Source of the DNA: JBHPCZ01 sp042573625
GTDB taxonomy: Bacteria > Desulfobacterota > Desulfobacteria > Desulfobacterales > UBA11574
DNA length: 19,596 nt
Assembly (NCBI GenBank): GCA_042573625.1
Contig: JBHPCZ010000063.1
Location: forward strand, 1 to 19,596
Direction of reading: 5' to 3'
This document shows, piece by piece, positions 1-7,070 of this stretch. How positions within the stretch are numbered: the stretch's first letter is position 1; each line of letters starts with the position of its first letter. The position numbers and the translations under genes were made by a program. The notes below the pieces were generated by a model. The model made no database searches, had not been told where the DNA came from, and saw only the letters and a program-made list of their open reading frames with translations.

Positions 1-325
1 AAAACAAATTAATAGTGACCATATCCAACTAAAATTGTTCGATATTTAACCGGACACTACTGTTTTAGACATATTCTCAACCACTTAAATTCCCTGCCAT
101 TTTTTACCTTTCAGCGGCGCTTAATTCATTGCTATTTTTCAAGTAATAATCACTTGACAAATCAATTAAGTATAGATAACAAGGAAACACAAAAATTAGT
201 GTGATTAATGTTTCGTACAATGGTGTGCGGAGCTTTTTTCAAAGATAAAAGACAAAGGGGTCTTTTCCCTCTTTTGGGTAGGCGCCTTTTTGCTTTTTCA
301 ATTTATTTATTAAGGAGGATTTAAC
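1..325. other. Gene-free leader upstream of glutamate-synthase-like gene
   Basis: No convincing gene is visible on either strand. A perfect TTGACA lies at 154-159, but the best match 17 bases downstream (TAACAA, 177-182) is a poor -10 box, so the promoter is only tentative. The last 100 bases are T-rich on the plus strand, with G-runs followed by T-runs (GGAGC then T6 near 230-238; GGCGCC then T5 near 283-293), which could act in attenuation, but I cannot draw a convincing stem. The gene's ribosome site, AAGGAGGA at about 313-320, is strong and fixes its start. Confidence 0.4.
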
Positions 326-1978
326 ATGAGGTTTTCAAAAAGTAATGATGTACTTGGAACCACCAATCGCGGCAATGCCGCTGAATCAAGCCTTTGCACG
401 CTTTGCAGAGCTGATTGCAGGGGTAAATGTGAAACCTGGCTCTCCAGCCTTGTGGGCCGCAAATTGCTCTATCCGAGAAGTTTCGGCATGGTCACTGCGG
501 GGGCCAACAATACAACCCATGTCGGCGTTTCATATAATTCACTTCGAATTCAGGGATATGCTTATGGTTCTCACGGGCTCAGTAAAGGCCTGAGCAATGA
601 CCCTGATGACTGTATTTTCCCGAATGTAAGTCTGGAGACCGAGTTCGGCAATACCATGAAGACCAAGGTCCGCATGCCGCTGATGACGGGTGCGCTCGGG
701 TCGACATTTATCGCTGAAAAATACTGGGATTCTTTTGCAATTGGCGGCGCATTTTTGGGAATCCCGGTTGTTATCGGTGAAAACGTTGTCGGGATTGATC
801 GCAAGTCGGAAATAGGCAAAGGAAAAGCCAGAAAGGGTAAAATCAAAAGCTCTCCCGAGCTGGAACGTCGAATCAATACCTATCTTCGTTATTATGACGG
901 CTATGGCGCTATCATTGTCCAACTGAATGTTGAAGATACGCGTAACGGCGTCGCAGAATTTGTTGCTGAAAAGTATGGCAACAAGTGTATTATTGAACTG
1001 AAATGGGGACAGGGTGCCAAGGATATTGGCGGTGAAATTCAGGTGACCAGCCTTGACTACGCCCTTTTTCTCAAGGAGAGAGGCTATGTTGTTGATCCAG
1101 ACCCAACAAAGCCGCAAGTACAGACAGCATTCAAAGAAGGCGCACTCAAATCTTTTGCCCGACACAGTCGGATGGGCGGCACAAATTTAGATACCGTCGA
1201 ACAGGTGCGCGATGATTTTATGAGCAGTGTTAAGTACCTTCGCCGTATAGGCTTCGAACGAATTACGTTAAAAACCGGGTCTTATGGCATGGAAGAACTG
1301 GCAATGGCCATTAAATTTGCAACAGATGCAAAATGCGATCTGCTGACCATGGACGGATCCGGCGGCGGCACCGGGATGAGCCCGTGGAATATGATGCAGA
1401 GCTGGGGGGTCCCCTCCATTTTTCTCCATTCAAAAGCCTATGAATATGCAAGTATTCTGGCGGCAAAGGGAGAACGGGTGGTGGACATGTCTTTTGCCGG
1501 CGGATTTGCGCTTGAAGACAGTATTTTCAAAGGACTGGCACTGGGTGCGCCATATACAAAACTCATCTGCATGGGTAGAGCGATCATGATTCCCGGTTTT
1601 GTGGGTTCAAATATCGAAGGTGCCATTCATCCGGACAGGAAAGAGAAAATAAAAGGCAACTGGGAAAACCTCCCTAAAACGGTAACGGACATTGGTACCA
1701 AGCCTGAAGAGATTTTTGCCTCCTATTTTGACCTTCAGAAACAAATCGGCAAAAAAGAAATGAAGAATATTCCTTATGGCGCAATTGCCTTCTACACAAT
1801 GGGTGACAAACTGGCTTGCGGATTACAGCAGCTTATGGCCGGCGCAAGGAATTTTTCTCTTGACAAGCTCTCCCGATCCGATCTTTTCTCCGGTAATAGG
1901 GAAACTGAAAGAGAGACAGGAATTCCACATGTCTCAGATATCAATGATGAAGTCGCCAAAAAAATACTGAATGCCTAA
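326..1978 (+). CDS. FMN-binding glutamate-synthase-like protein (GltB central domain family)
   Basis: The 550-residue protein matches the FMN/synthase domain of glutamate synthase in its archaeal-type, free-standing form. Visible signatures are KWGQGAKDIGGE (226-237), DGSGGGTGMSP (343-353) and the CMGRA stretch (415-419), which suit an FMN barrel that would join ammonia to 2-oxoglutarate. The amidotransferase and GXGXG domains of full GltB are absent. The cysteines that bind the 3Fe-4S cluster in canonical enzymes after the GRA motif are missing; instead an N-terminal set C24-x2-C27-x3-C31-x3-C35 could bind a cluster or metal. ATG at 326 follows AAGGAGGA with good spacing. It is monocistronic, ending at a strong terminator. 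The substrate is inferred; some family members may not be true glutamate synthases. Confidence 0.85.
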   Translation: MRFSKSNDVLGTTNRGNAAESSLCTLCRADCRGKCETWLSSLVGRKLLYPRSFGMVTAGANNTTHVGVSYNSLRIQGYAYGSHGLSKGLSNDPDDCIFPNVSLETEFGNTMKTKVRMPLMTGALGSTFIAEKYWDSFAIGGAFLGIPVVIGENVVGIDRKSEIGKGKARKGKIKSSPELERRINTYLRYYDGYGAIIVQLNVEDTRNGVAEFVAEKYGNKCIIELKWGQGAKDIGGEIQVTSLDYALFLKERGYVVDPDPTKPQVQTAFKEGALKSFARHSRMGGTNLDTVEQVRDDFMSSVKYLRRIGFERITLKTGSYGMEELAMAIKFATDAKCDLLTMDGSGGGTGMSPWNMMQSWGVPSIFLHSKAYEYASILAAKGERVVDMSFAGGFALEDSIFKGLALGAPYTKLICMGRAIMIPGFVGSNIEGAIHPDRKEKIKGNWENLPKTVTDIGTKPEEIFASYFDLQKQIGKKEMKNIPYGAIAFYTMGDKLACGLQQLMAGARNFSLDKLSRSDLFSGNRETERETGIPHVSDINDEVAKKILNA

Positions 1979-2004
1979 ACATATGACTCTGGTCTAACTC
2001 ATCG

Positions 2005-2041
2005 AGGCTTCCCGGAAAGATATTTCCGGGAAGCCTTTTTT
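2005..2041 (+). terminator. Rho-independent terminator of the glutamate-synthase-like gene
   Basis: Perfect 14-bp stem (2005-2018 with 2023-2036), GATA loop, followed by five T residues. It lies 27 bases after the stop codon. Confidence 0.93.
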
Positions 2042-2115
2042 AATGTCAGGCACGGTTTCGGTCGATACTTTGTAATTGTATTTGGACGTCCGCACAATTT
2101 AACTTCAACGTTTCA

Positions 2116-2213
2116 AAAGCCGGAGGGCTTCAGAGTCAAGGCGTCTGAGGGTGAAGTCGTAGTTCTTTACTTCGAACCCTCAGCAACGCAGAATCTGAAG
2201 TCCTCCGGCTTTC
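2116..2213. repeat. Long imperfect palindrome, REP/MITE-like
   Basis: The outer arms 2116-2134 and 2195-2213 pair over 19 positions with one mismatch (G:U in RNA). Inside them GCGT/ACGC, CTGAGGGT/ACCCTCAG and GAAGT/ACTTC pair in turn, so the 98 bases can fold into one long hairpin with small bulges. There is no coding sequence, no T-tail and no obvious target duplication. It may be a REP-like or MITE-like intergenic element or a structured RNA; copy number elsewhere is unknown. Confidence 0.6.
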
Positions 2214-2222
2214 CCGAAGGGG

Positions 2223-2349
2223 AAACAACATGGCAGAATAGATAGACACAATCCTTAGAATCCACCTGGCGTTGCATCCAAGAAATGGCGCTATCGATAT
2301 GATATTGGGTGTTATAACAGTCCATTATCTAATCTTTGCCATGTTGTTT
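2223..2349. repeat. Inverted repeat with 13-bp perfect ends
   Basis: AAACAACATGGCA at 2223-2235 is repeated inverted at 2337-2349, and the match continues imperfectly inward (AGAATAGATA against TATCTAATCT). About 100 bases without an ORF lie between. It directly follows the palindrome at 2116-2213 and may be part of the same insertion or deletion scar. Confidence 0.45.
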
Positions 2350-2396
2350 ATGCAACTATGGGGTTAACATTGGCAGCGCTATATCGTTTATGCTAA

Positions 2397-2567
2397 TTTG
2401 ATTTACTATTTTATTTCTTGCTTTTTGGTGAAGCTTGTGATGAAAATTCCGCCTTCGATGCGGCACTGCATCGGTCAGGTATCAAAGATTTTTTATTGCT
2501 GACTGACGAAAGGTTAGCCTTTTTTGATAGAATAAATCGGTACGTTGATCCATTTCAGGAGGTGTAA
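2397..2567 (+). pseudogene. 3' remnant of a lost gene upstream of the PurF-like gene
   Basis: A frame open from 2397 (just after a TAA) to a TAA at 2565-2567 encodes about 56 residues whose last part looks protein-like, including GIKDFLLLTDERLAFFD and ending RYVDPFQEV. No start codon with a ribosome site is visible. Its stop lies 3 bases before the ATG of the PurF-like gene, and that gene's GGAGGT site is inside its last codons, as is typical of coupled operon genes. I infer that a full upstream gene once existed and its 5' part was lost to the palindromic sequences before it. The family is not recognised. Confidence 0.45.
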
Positions 2568-2570
2568 TTC

Positions 2571-3974
2571 ATGGGGGGATTTTTTGGAAGTGTTTCCAAG
2601 GAGGATTGTATTAACGACCTGTTTTATGGAACAGATTATCATTCCCATCTCGGTACAAAAAGGGCGGGGCTTGTTTCCCTAAACGCTGCCGGTTTTTCAC
2701 GGTCCATTCACAATATCGAGAATAACTACTTCAGATCAAAATTCGAATCTGACCTTCCCAAACTGTCTGGCGACAAAGGCATTGGCGTTATCAGCGACTT
2801 TGATTCTCAACCGTTGATCATCGGATCTCATCTGGGAAGATTTAGTATTGTTACCGTGGGAAAAATAAATAATATCGAGGAGCTCGCAAAGAGTGCGTTT
2901 AAAAAGAAAATGCATTTCTCCGAAACCAGCGGTGGAGACTTCAGTCCAACGGAACTCGTTGCAATGCTTATCTGTGAGGAAGGATCTTATGAGGAAGGCA
3001 TACAGAACGCGCAGGAACGGATTCAAGGATCGTGTTCAATGCTGCTGCTCACGGAGGATGGAATTTATGCTGCCCGGGACAGGTTAGGTAGAACGCCAGT
3101 TATTATTGGCAGGAAAGACGGCGCGTATGCCGCGTCTTCGGAAACGTGCGCATTTCCCAACCTCGGGTATGAGATTGAAAAATACCTGGGTCCGGGTGAA
3201 ATTGTTTTGATAACCGCAGGCGGGAATGAACAGAGAAAAATGCCCGGGGAAAAAATGCAGATTTGTGCTTTCCTGTGGGTTTACTATGGGTATCCTGCTT
3301 CAAGCTATGAAGACATTAATGTAGAATCCGTAAGATACCGGTGTGGCTCGGCACTGGGGAGAAATGACGATATAGAGATAGATTGTATTGCCGGGATCCC
3401 GGATTCCGGTATCGGGCACGCAATCGGTTACGCGAATGAGAAAAATATCCCCTATATCAGACCTTTTATTAAATATACACCGACATGGCCGAGAAGCTTT
3501 ATGCCTCAGGACCCGGATATGAGAGATCTTGTTGCAAGGATGAAACTGATACCCATCAGAGATCTCATCGAGGGCAAAAGGATCCTTTTTTGTGAGGATT
3601 CGATTGTCAGGGGGACGCAATTGCAGGACAATATACAAATATTATTCGACTATGGCGCATCAGAGGTTCACATGCGACCGGCCTGCCCGACCCTGATATA
3701 CCCGTGTGAATTCCTTAATTTTTCACCATCTCGATCAACACTGGATCTTGCGGGGCGGAAAGCAATAAAGGAGCTAGAAGGTGAGGATGAAAAATATTTA
3801 AATGAATATGCCACATCCAGTTCAGAAAAAAACATGGCCATGGTTGACAGGATTCGGCACAGGTTAAGACTGACGACTTTAAAATATCAAAAACTGGAAG
3901 ATCTGGTGGAAGCCATCGGTCTGCCAAAAGACAAATTATGCACCCACTGCTGGGACGGGAGCAGTTATTTTTAA
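2571..3974 (+). CDS. PurF-like amidophosphoribosyltransferase paralogue lacking the glutaminase nucleophile
   Basis: 467 residues with PurF architecture: a class-II amidotransferase fold (about 1-225) followed by a phosphoribosyltransferase domain (about 230-460). The PRPP loop EDSIVRGT (342-349) and GIPDSG (275-280) are intact, and C232, C379, C457 and C460 match the positions of the 4Fe-4S ligands of Bacillus-type PurF. The N-terminus is MGGFFG: glycine stands where the catalytic Cys1 (MCGIFG) should be, and the R-Y-S-T and H-N-G-N glutaminase motifs are unrecognisable (about 71-102). HLGTKRAG (26-33) still aligns with the HRGQEGAG segment. GGAGGT with 7-base spacing fixes the start, so a missed upstream Cys is unlikely. 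The protein may use free ammonia or a different amine donor, or have another role. Confidence 0.85.
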   Translation: MGGFFGSVSKEDCINDLFYGTDYHSHLGTKRAGLVSLNAAGFSRSIHNIENNYFRSKFESDLPKLSGDKGIGVISDFDSQPLIIGSHLGRFSIVTVGKINNIEELAKSAFKKKMHFSETSGGDFSPTELVAMLICEEGSYEEGIQNAQERIQGSCSMLLLTEDGIYAARDRLGRTPVIIGRKDGAYAASSETCAFPNLGYEIEKYLGPGEIVLITAGGNEQRKMPGEKMQICAFLWVYYGYPASSYEDINVESVRYRCGSALGRNDDIEIDCIAGIPDSGIGHAIGYANEKNIPYIRPFIKYTPTWPRSFMPQDPDMRDLVARMKLIPIRDLIEGKRILFCEDSIVRGTQLQDNIQILFDYGASEVHMRPACPTLIYPCEFLNFSPSRSTLDLAGRKAIKELEGEDEKYLNEYATSSSEKNMAMVDRIRHRLRLTTLKYQKLEDLVEAIGLPKDKLCTHCWDGSSYF

Positions 3975-4018
3975 TTCGCTTTACAAATTCCGGCCCCTTG
4001 GGCTTGGATTTTTTGCTA

Positions 4019-5440
4019 TTATTGCGGCGGGTGTTGTTTCCAGTGGTCAATCGAGTTCGCATAGTACTGCAAAACATCCAGAGATTCAGGGTCTGCCTGA
4101 AACCGCCCGTCTGATTCTTTAACCAGTCGTCTCAATTTCAGCATATTTAACGCGGTCAAGATGTTTTGTGCCCGAGATCTTCTCGAGACATAGATCGGCG
4201 CACCCTGCTTTTGGATGTCGTCAATTAAATCATGGGCACGGGCCTCTACTTCAAAAGCGCTGAGCCGGTGTTTGGAAAATCGAATCATGACAGCAGACAC
4301 CAGAGAAACCGGCAGGGCAGGAATAATCTCCTCAATAGAAGACATCAACGATCTGCATATTTTTTCAACGTGGGGAAAACGGGCATCACGTTTCATATTG
4401 CTGAAGTTCACACCATGACGTCGGCAATAATCACCGGCGGAAAGATGCGGACCAAAGTTGACACAGGCATAACCGAAACGTTCCCATCGACTCAGCACCA
4501 TTAACACCAGGCTGCGCCAAATAAACCGTGTGGTGGTTTTTACCACAAACCAGAGGCTCCGCTTCTGAGATAGGGGATCCAGTGTGCGTAAAAGACTTCG
4601 ATCCTCCAGAGTTCTGTCGTAATTGATTCCCACGGGAATAAAAACGATATCTCGGTCCGTTTCCGGTTCGAAAGTGCGCAGCATGTAATCGATAAAGCCC
4701 ATTTTGGGCTGCCGCAACCGGCCATCATGACTCAGGCCGCCTTCTAGAAATACAGCCTGACAAACGCCCTCTTTGGTGGCCATATGGACATATCGTTCCA
4801 GCACCAGACGATACAGCGGATTCCCTGAATTTCGCCGCACAAAGAATGCGCCCATCGATTTGAGCAGTGTCTGCAACGGCCAGATTCTGGCCCACTCGCC
4901 TACCGCAAAAGAGAGTGCTGTGCGTTCCGCGACCATAAACGCTACTAAGATGTAGTCCATATTACTGCGATGGTTCATCACAAACACGACGGTGGCATCC
5001 GGATCTACAGACGACAACTGCTCGTTATCAACAAATCCGACGCGCACTCGATAGAGAAGCCGTGCAATTTTTTTCGCCAGCCAGTAACCCATCCGAAAAT
5101 AGAGATAGGCGTTGAAAGCCGGAACGATCTCTTTGGCATAGCCAAGGACTTCCGCCTGAACCACCTCGCTGGGCGTATTATCTGTTTGAGCGCGGGCCTG
5201 TGTCGCCTGAACAACTTTGGGATCGTATACGAGTCGGTCAATGAGCACCCGTCTTTTGGTGATCTGGAATGGCCTGATTTCGATATCCAGGCGGGTGTTG
5301 ATTTCATCGATGACGCGATTTATTTTACGATGGAAAAACCAGCGAACGCTGGGGATGAAAATTCGATCCAGAATTGCCAACACGGTTATCAAAAGCAGTA
5401 ATATAAAAGTCCAGATGGACAGCGTAACTTCGCCAGTCAT
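4019..5440 (-). CDS. PlsB-like glycerol-3-phosphate acyltransferase
   Basis: 473 residues with the four acyltransferase motifs in PlsB style: NHRSNMD (H157 and D162 of the HX4D catalytic pair), GAFFVRR (197-203), FLEGGLSHDGRLRQPKMG (231-248) and FIPVGINYD (267-275). An N-terminal hydrophobic helix (about 7-30) suggests inner-membrane anchoring. It is expected to acylate glycerol 3-phosphate at the first step of phospholipid synthesis. E. coli PlsB has about 807 residues, so this is a compact version lacking the long N-terminal region. It is convergent with the PurF-like gene (44 bases apart) and divergent from tyrA. The start has only GGAG about 12 bases upstream, so it is less certain than the domain call. 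Confidence 0.85.
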   Translation of the reverse strand: MTGEVTLSIWTFILLLLITVLAILDRIFIPSVRWFFHRKINRVIDEINTRLDIEIRPFQITKRRVLIDRLVYDPKVVQATQARAQTDNTPSEVVQAEVLGYAKEIVPAFNAYLYFRMGYWLAKKIARLLYRVRVGFVDNEQLSSVDPDATVVFVMNHRSNMDYILVAFMVAERTALSFAVGEWARIWPLQTLLKSMGAFFVRRNSGNPLYRLVLERYVHMATKEGVCQAVFLEGGLSHDGRLRQPKMGFIDYMLRTFEPETDRDIVFIPVGINYDRTLEDRSLLRTLDPLSQKRSLWFVVKTTTRFIWRSLVLMVLSRWERFGYACVNFGPHLSAGDYCRRHGVNFSNMKRDARFPHVEKICRSLMSSIEEIIPALPVSLVSAVMIRFSKHRLSAFEVEARAHDLIDDIQKQGAPIYVSRRSRAQNILTALNMLKLRRLVKESDGRFQADPESLDVLQYYANSIDHWKQHPPQ

Positions 5441-5549
5441 GGTATGAATTTCTCCGGTTCTTTACAAATTCTCATCAACACGTATAAACTATTTTAGCTT
5501 AAAGTTAAAGGCCTCCTGATAGAATCATGGCGAAATCCTTTTTTCCGCC

Positions 5550-5579
5550 TTGCCAAATACTTTGCATCAATGCTATAAA
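5550..5579 (+). promoter_or_regulatory. Candidate sigma-70 promoter of tyrA
   Basis: TTGCCA (5550-5555), an 18-base spacer and TATAAA (5574-5579) precede tyrA by 66 bases in the divergent gap with the acyltransferase gene. Confidence 0.5.
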
Positions 5580-5645
5580 AAATGGCTTTAATCGTGGTTC
5601 GTTTCAATACATCTTTTCAAAGAAATACGGTGAGATCGAAATATT

Positions 5646-6827
5646 ATGAAGAAAAAAGATTCAGAACAGCCCTCCCTGTCAACAACAGAAACAGAGAACA
5701 GCGATATTGAACAAGCGCTTGCGAACCTTCGCCGGGAAGTCGACGCCATAGACCGACAGATCGTCTCACTGCTTGTACAACGCCAATCACAGGTCGACCG
5801 CGTCGTTGCACTGAAGAAGGCCCATAACCTCCCAGTCTATCATCCGGCCCGGGAGGAAAACCTGATCTCCATACTTCGGGACCAGGGGAGTGAAGCCGGG
5901 CTTGATTCGGATTTTCTTGAAGAACTGTATCGACGTATCCTGCGGCAGTCAAGGGTTGAGCAAACCGCGCAAATGGCTCAGAGAGGCGTCCGTGCCGGGG
6001 CAACCGTGTTGATCGTTGGTGGCCGGGGAGGTATGGGCCAGTATTTTAACCAATGGTTCAGTGATGCCGGGTATCGAGTACGTATTCTGGGCCGTGATGC
6101 CTGGCCGAATGTAGAAAAACTGTGCGAAGGAATTGAATTGGCAATGATCAGTGTGCCCATTGAACTGACCGATGGGGTTGCCCGGGAACTCGGGCCGCAT
6201 CTGCCTGAAGATTGTATCCTTTGTGATGTTACCAGTATTAAAGTCTCGCCGTTATCGGCGATGCTGGAATCCCACCCGGGTCCGGTTGTCGGTTTGCATC
6301 CGTTGTTCGGCCCAACCACTTCAACAATGGACAAGCAGATCATTGTCGTGACCCCCGGCAGGGATCAAGACGCCTGTCGATGGCTGATAGACCAATTTGC
6401 CGCGTGGGGCAGCATTATTCTCCAGACAAGCCCCGAGGAGCATGATGACATTATGTCTACCGTGCAGACGGTGCGACATTTTGCCACCTTTGCGTTCGGT
6501 CAGTTTCTCTGCCGCAGGGGCATCGATCTTCCCCGTACGCTAGAATTTTCCAGCCCCATATACCGATTGGAGTTGGGAATGGTGGGTCGATTGTTTGCCC
6601 AGGACGCCTCGCTCTACTCGGAAATTATATTTGCTTCACCCGACCGCCGGGAACTTTTGAAGGAGTATATAACGTCTTTGAAAGACAATCTCGAAATGAT
6701 AGAGGCGGATGATAGAGAGGGGTTTAAAGCCGCATTCAAAAAAATTGCGGACTGGTTCGGTCCCTTCAGCGAACAGGCGATGCGGGAAAGTACGTTTTTG
6801 ATCGATAAGTTGATTGAACGTTTCTAG
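5646..6827 (+). CDS. tyrA: Bifunctional chorismate mutase / prephenate dehydrogenase (T-protein)
   Basis: 393 residues, close to the 373 of E. coli T-protein. Residues about 21-105 form an AroQ-type chorismate mutase (LRREVDAIDRQIVSLL, with VYHPAREE). Residues about 118-390 form prephenate dehydrogenase: the NAD-binding GGRGGMG (125-131), GLHPLFGP (216-223) with the catalytic-type histidine H218, and EEHDD plus RHFATFAFG (264-285) as in the enterobacterial protein. It converts chorismate to prephenate and then to 4-hydroxyphenylpyruvate for tyrosine synthesis. ATG at 5646 has only a weak GGTGAG site. Its TAG stop is part of the target duplication of a MITE-like insertion, so the natural 3' region has been altered. 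Confidence 0.95.
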   Translation: MKKKDSEQPSLSTTETENSDIEQALANLRREVDAIDRQIVSLLVQRQSQVDRVVALKKAHNLPVYHPAREENLISILRDQGSEAGLDSDFLEELYRRILRQSRVEQTAQMAQRGVRAGATVLIVGGRGGMGQYFNQWFSDAGYRVRILGRDAWPNVEKLCEGIELAMISVPIELTDGVARELGPHLPEDCILCDVTSIKVSPLSAMLESHPGPVVGLHPLFGPTTSTMDKQIIVVTPGRDQDACRWLIDQFAAWGSIILQTSPEEHDDIMSTVQTVRHFATFAFGQFLCRRGIDLPRTLEFSSPIYRLELGMVGRLFAQDASLYSEIIFASPDRRELLKEYITSLKDNLEMIEADDREGFKAAFKKIADWFGPFSEQAMRESTFLIDKLIERF

Positions 6828-6830
6828 TTA

Positions 6831-6972
6831 GTGTCCATCCATAAATGGCATCTTTCGGCCCAGAACGGCGTTCTCGCTTTTTTGCAATCCTCAACGTAGC
6901 GCGCTACGCCTGCGGTTACAAAAAAGCTGCTGCCTTGTTCCAAACCAAAATCTACAATTTCTGGATGGACAC
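6831..6972. mobile_element. 142-bp MITE-like palindromic element with 6-bp target duplication
   Basis: The ends carry inverted GTGTCCATCCA (11 bp perfect, about 16 of 18 with two mismatches). The arms remain similar all the way to the centre, where CGTAGCGCGCTACG (6895-6908) is a perfect 14-bp palindrome centred exactly on the element's midpoint. TAGTTA occurs directly on both sides (6825-6830 and 6973-6978), as expected of a target-site duplication. No transposase is encoded, so it would need one in trans. The left copy of TAGTTA supplies the tyrA stop codon. Confidence 0.75.
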
Positions 6973-6975
6973 TAG

Positions 6976-7002
6976 TTATAAAATCGCGAAGCGATTTTAT
7001 AA
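6976..7002. repeat. Perfect hairpin between MITE and terminator
   Basis: 12-bp arms (6976-6987 and 6991-7002) around a GAA loop. It is AT-rich and has no T-tail in either direction that would make it a standard terminator. It may stabilise the tyrA or selenoprotein mRNA end. Confidence 0.5.
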
Positions 7003-7035
7003 AAAAAGCCTGGCGGAATGTTAATTCCGCCAGGC
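7001..7035 (-). terminator. Terminator of the selenoprotein gene
   Basis: Perfect 12-bp GC-rich stem (7008-7019 with 7024-7035) and a four-base loop; read on the minus strand it is followed by seven T residues (7007-7001). It lies about 35 bases after the stop codon of the minus-strand gene. Confidence 0.92.
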
Positions 7036-7070
7036 CAATACATCTTAGAGTAGTATTCTCTTTTTTTTAA

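Noticed and set aside
2171..2180. TTCGAACC as a fragment of a tRNA 3' end (second attachment site)
   Set aside because: Only 8 bases match and it is explained by the palindrome at 2116-2213.
2320..2400. TTATAAC and GGTTAAC motifs resembling integron attC ends
   Set aside because: The spacing and the R'/R'' consensus do not match an attC site and no cassette ORF is present.
6976..7002. Perfect hairpin as the tyrA terminator
   Set aside because: On the plus strand it is followed by A residues, not T; the real terminator nearby serves the minus-strand gene.
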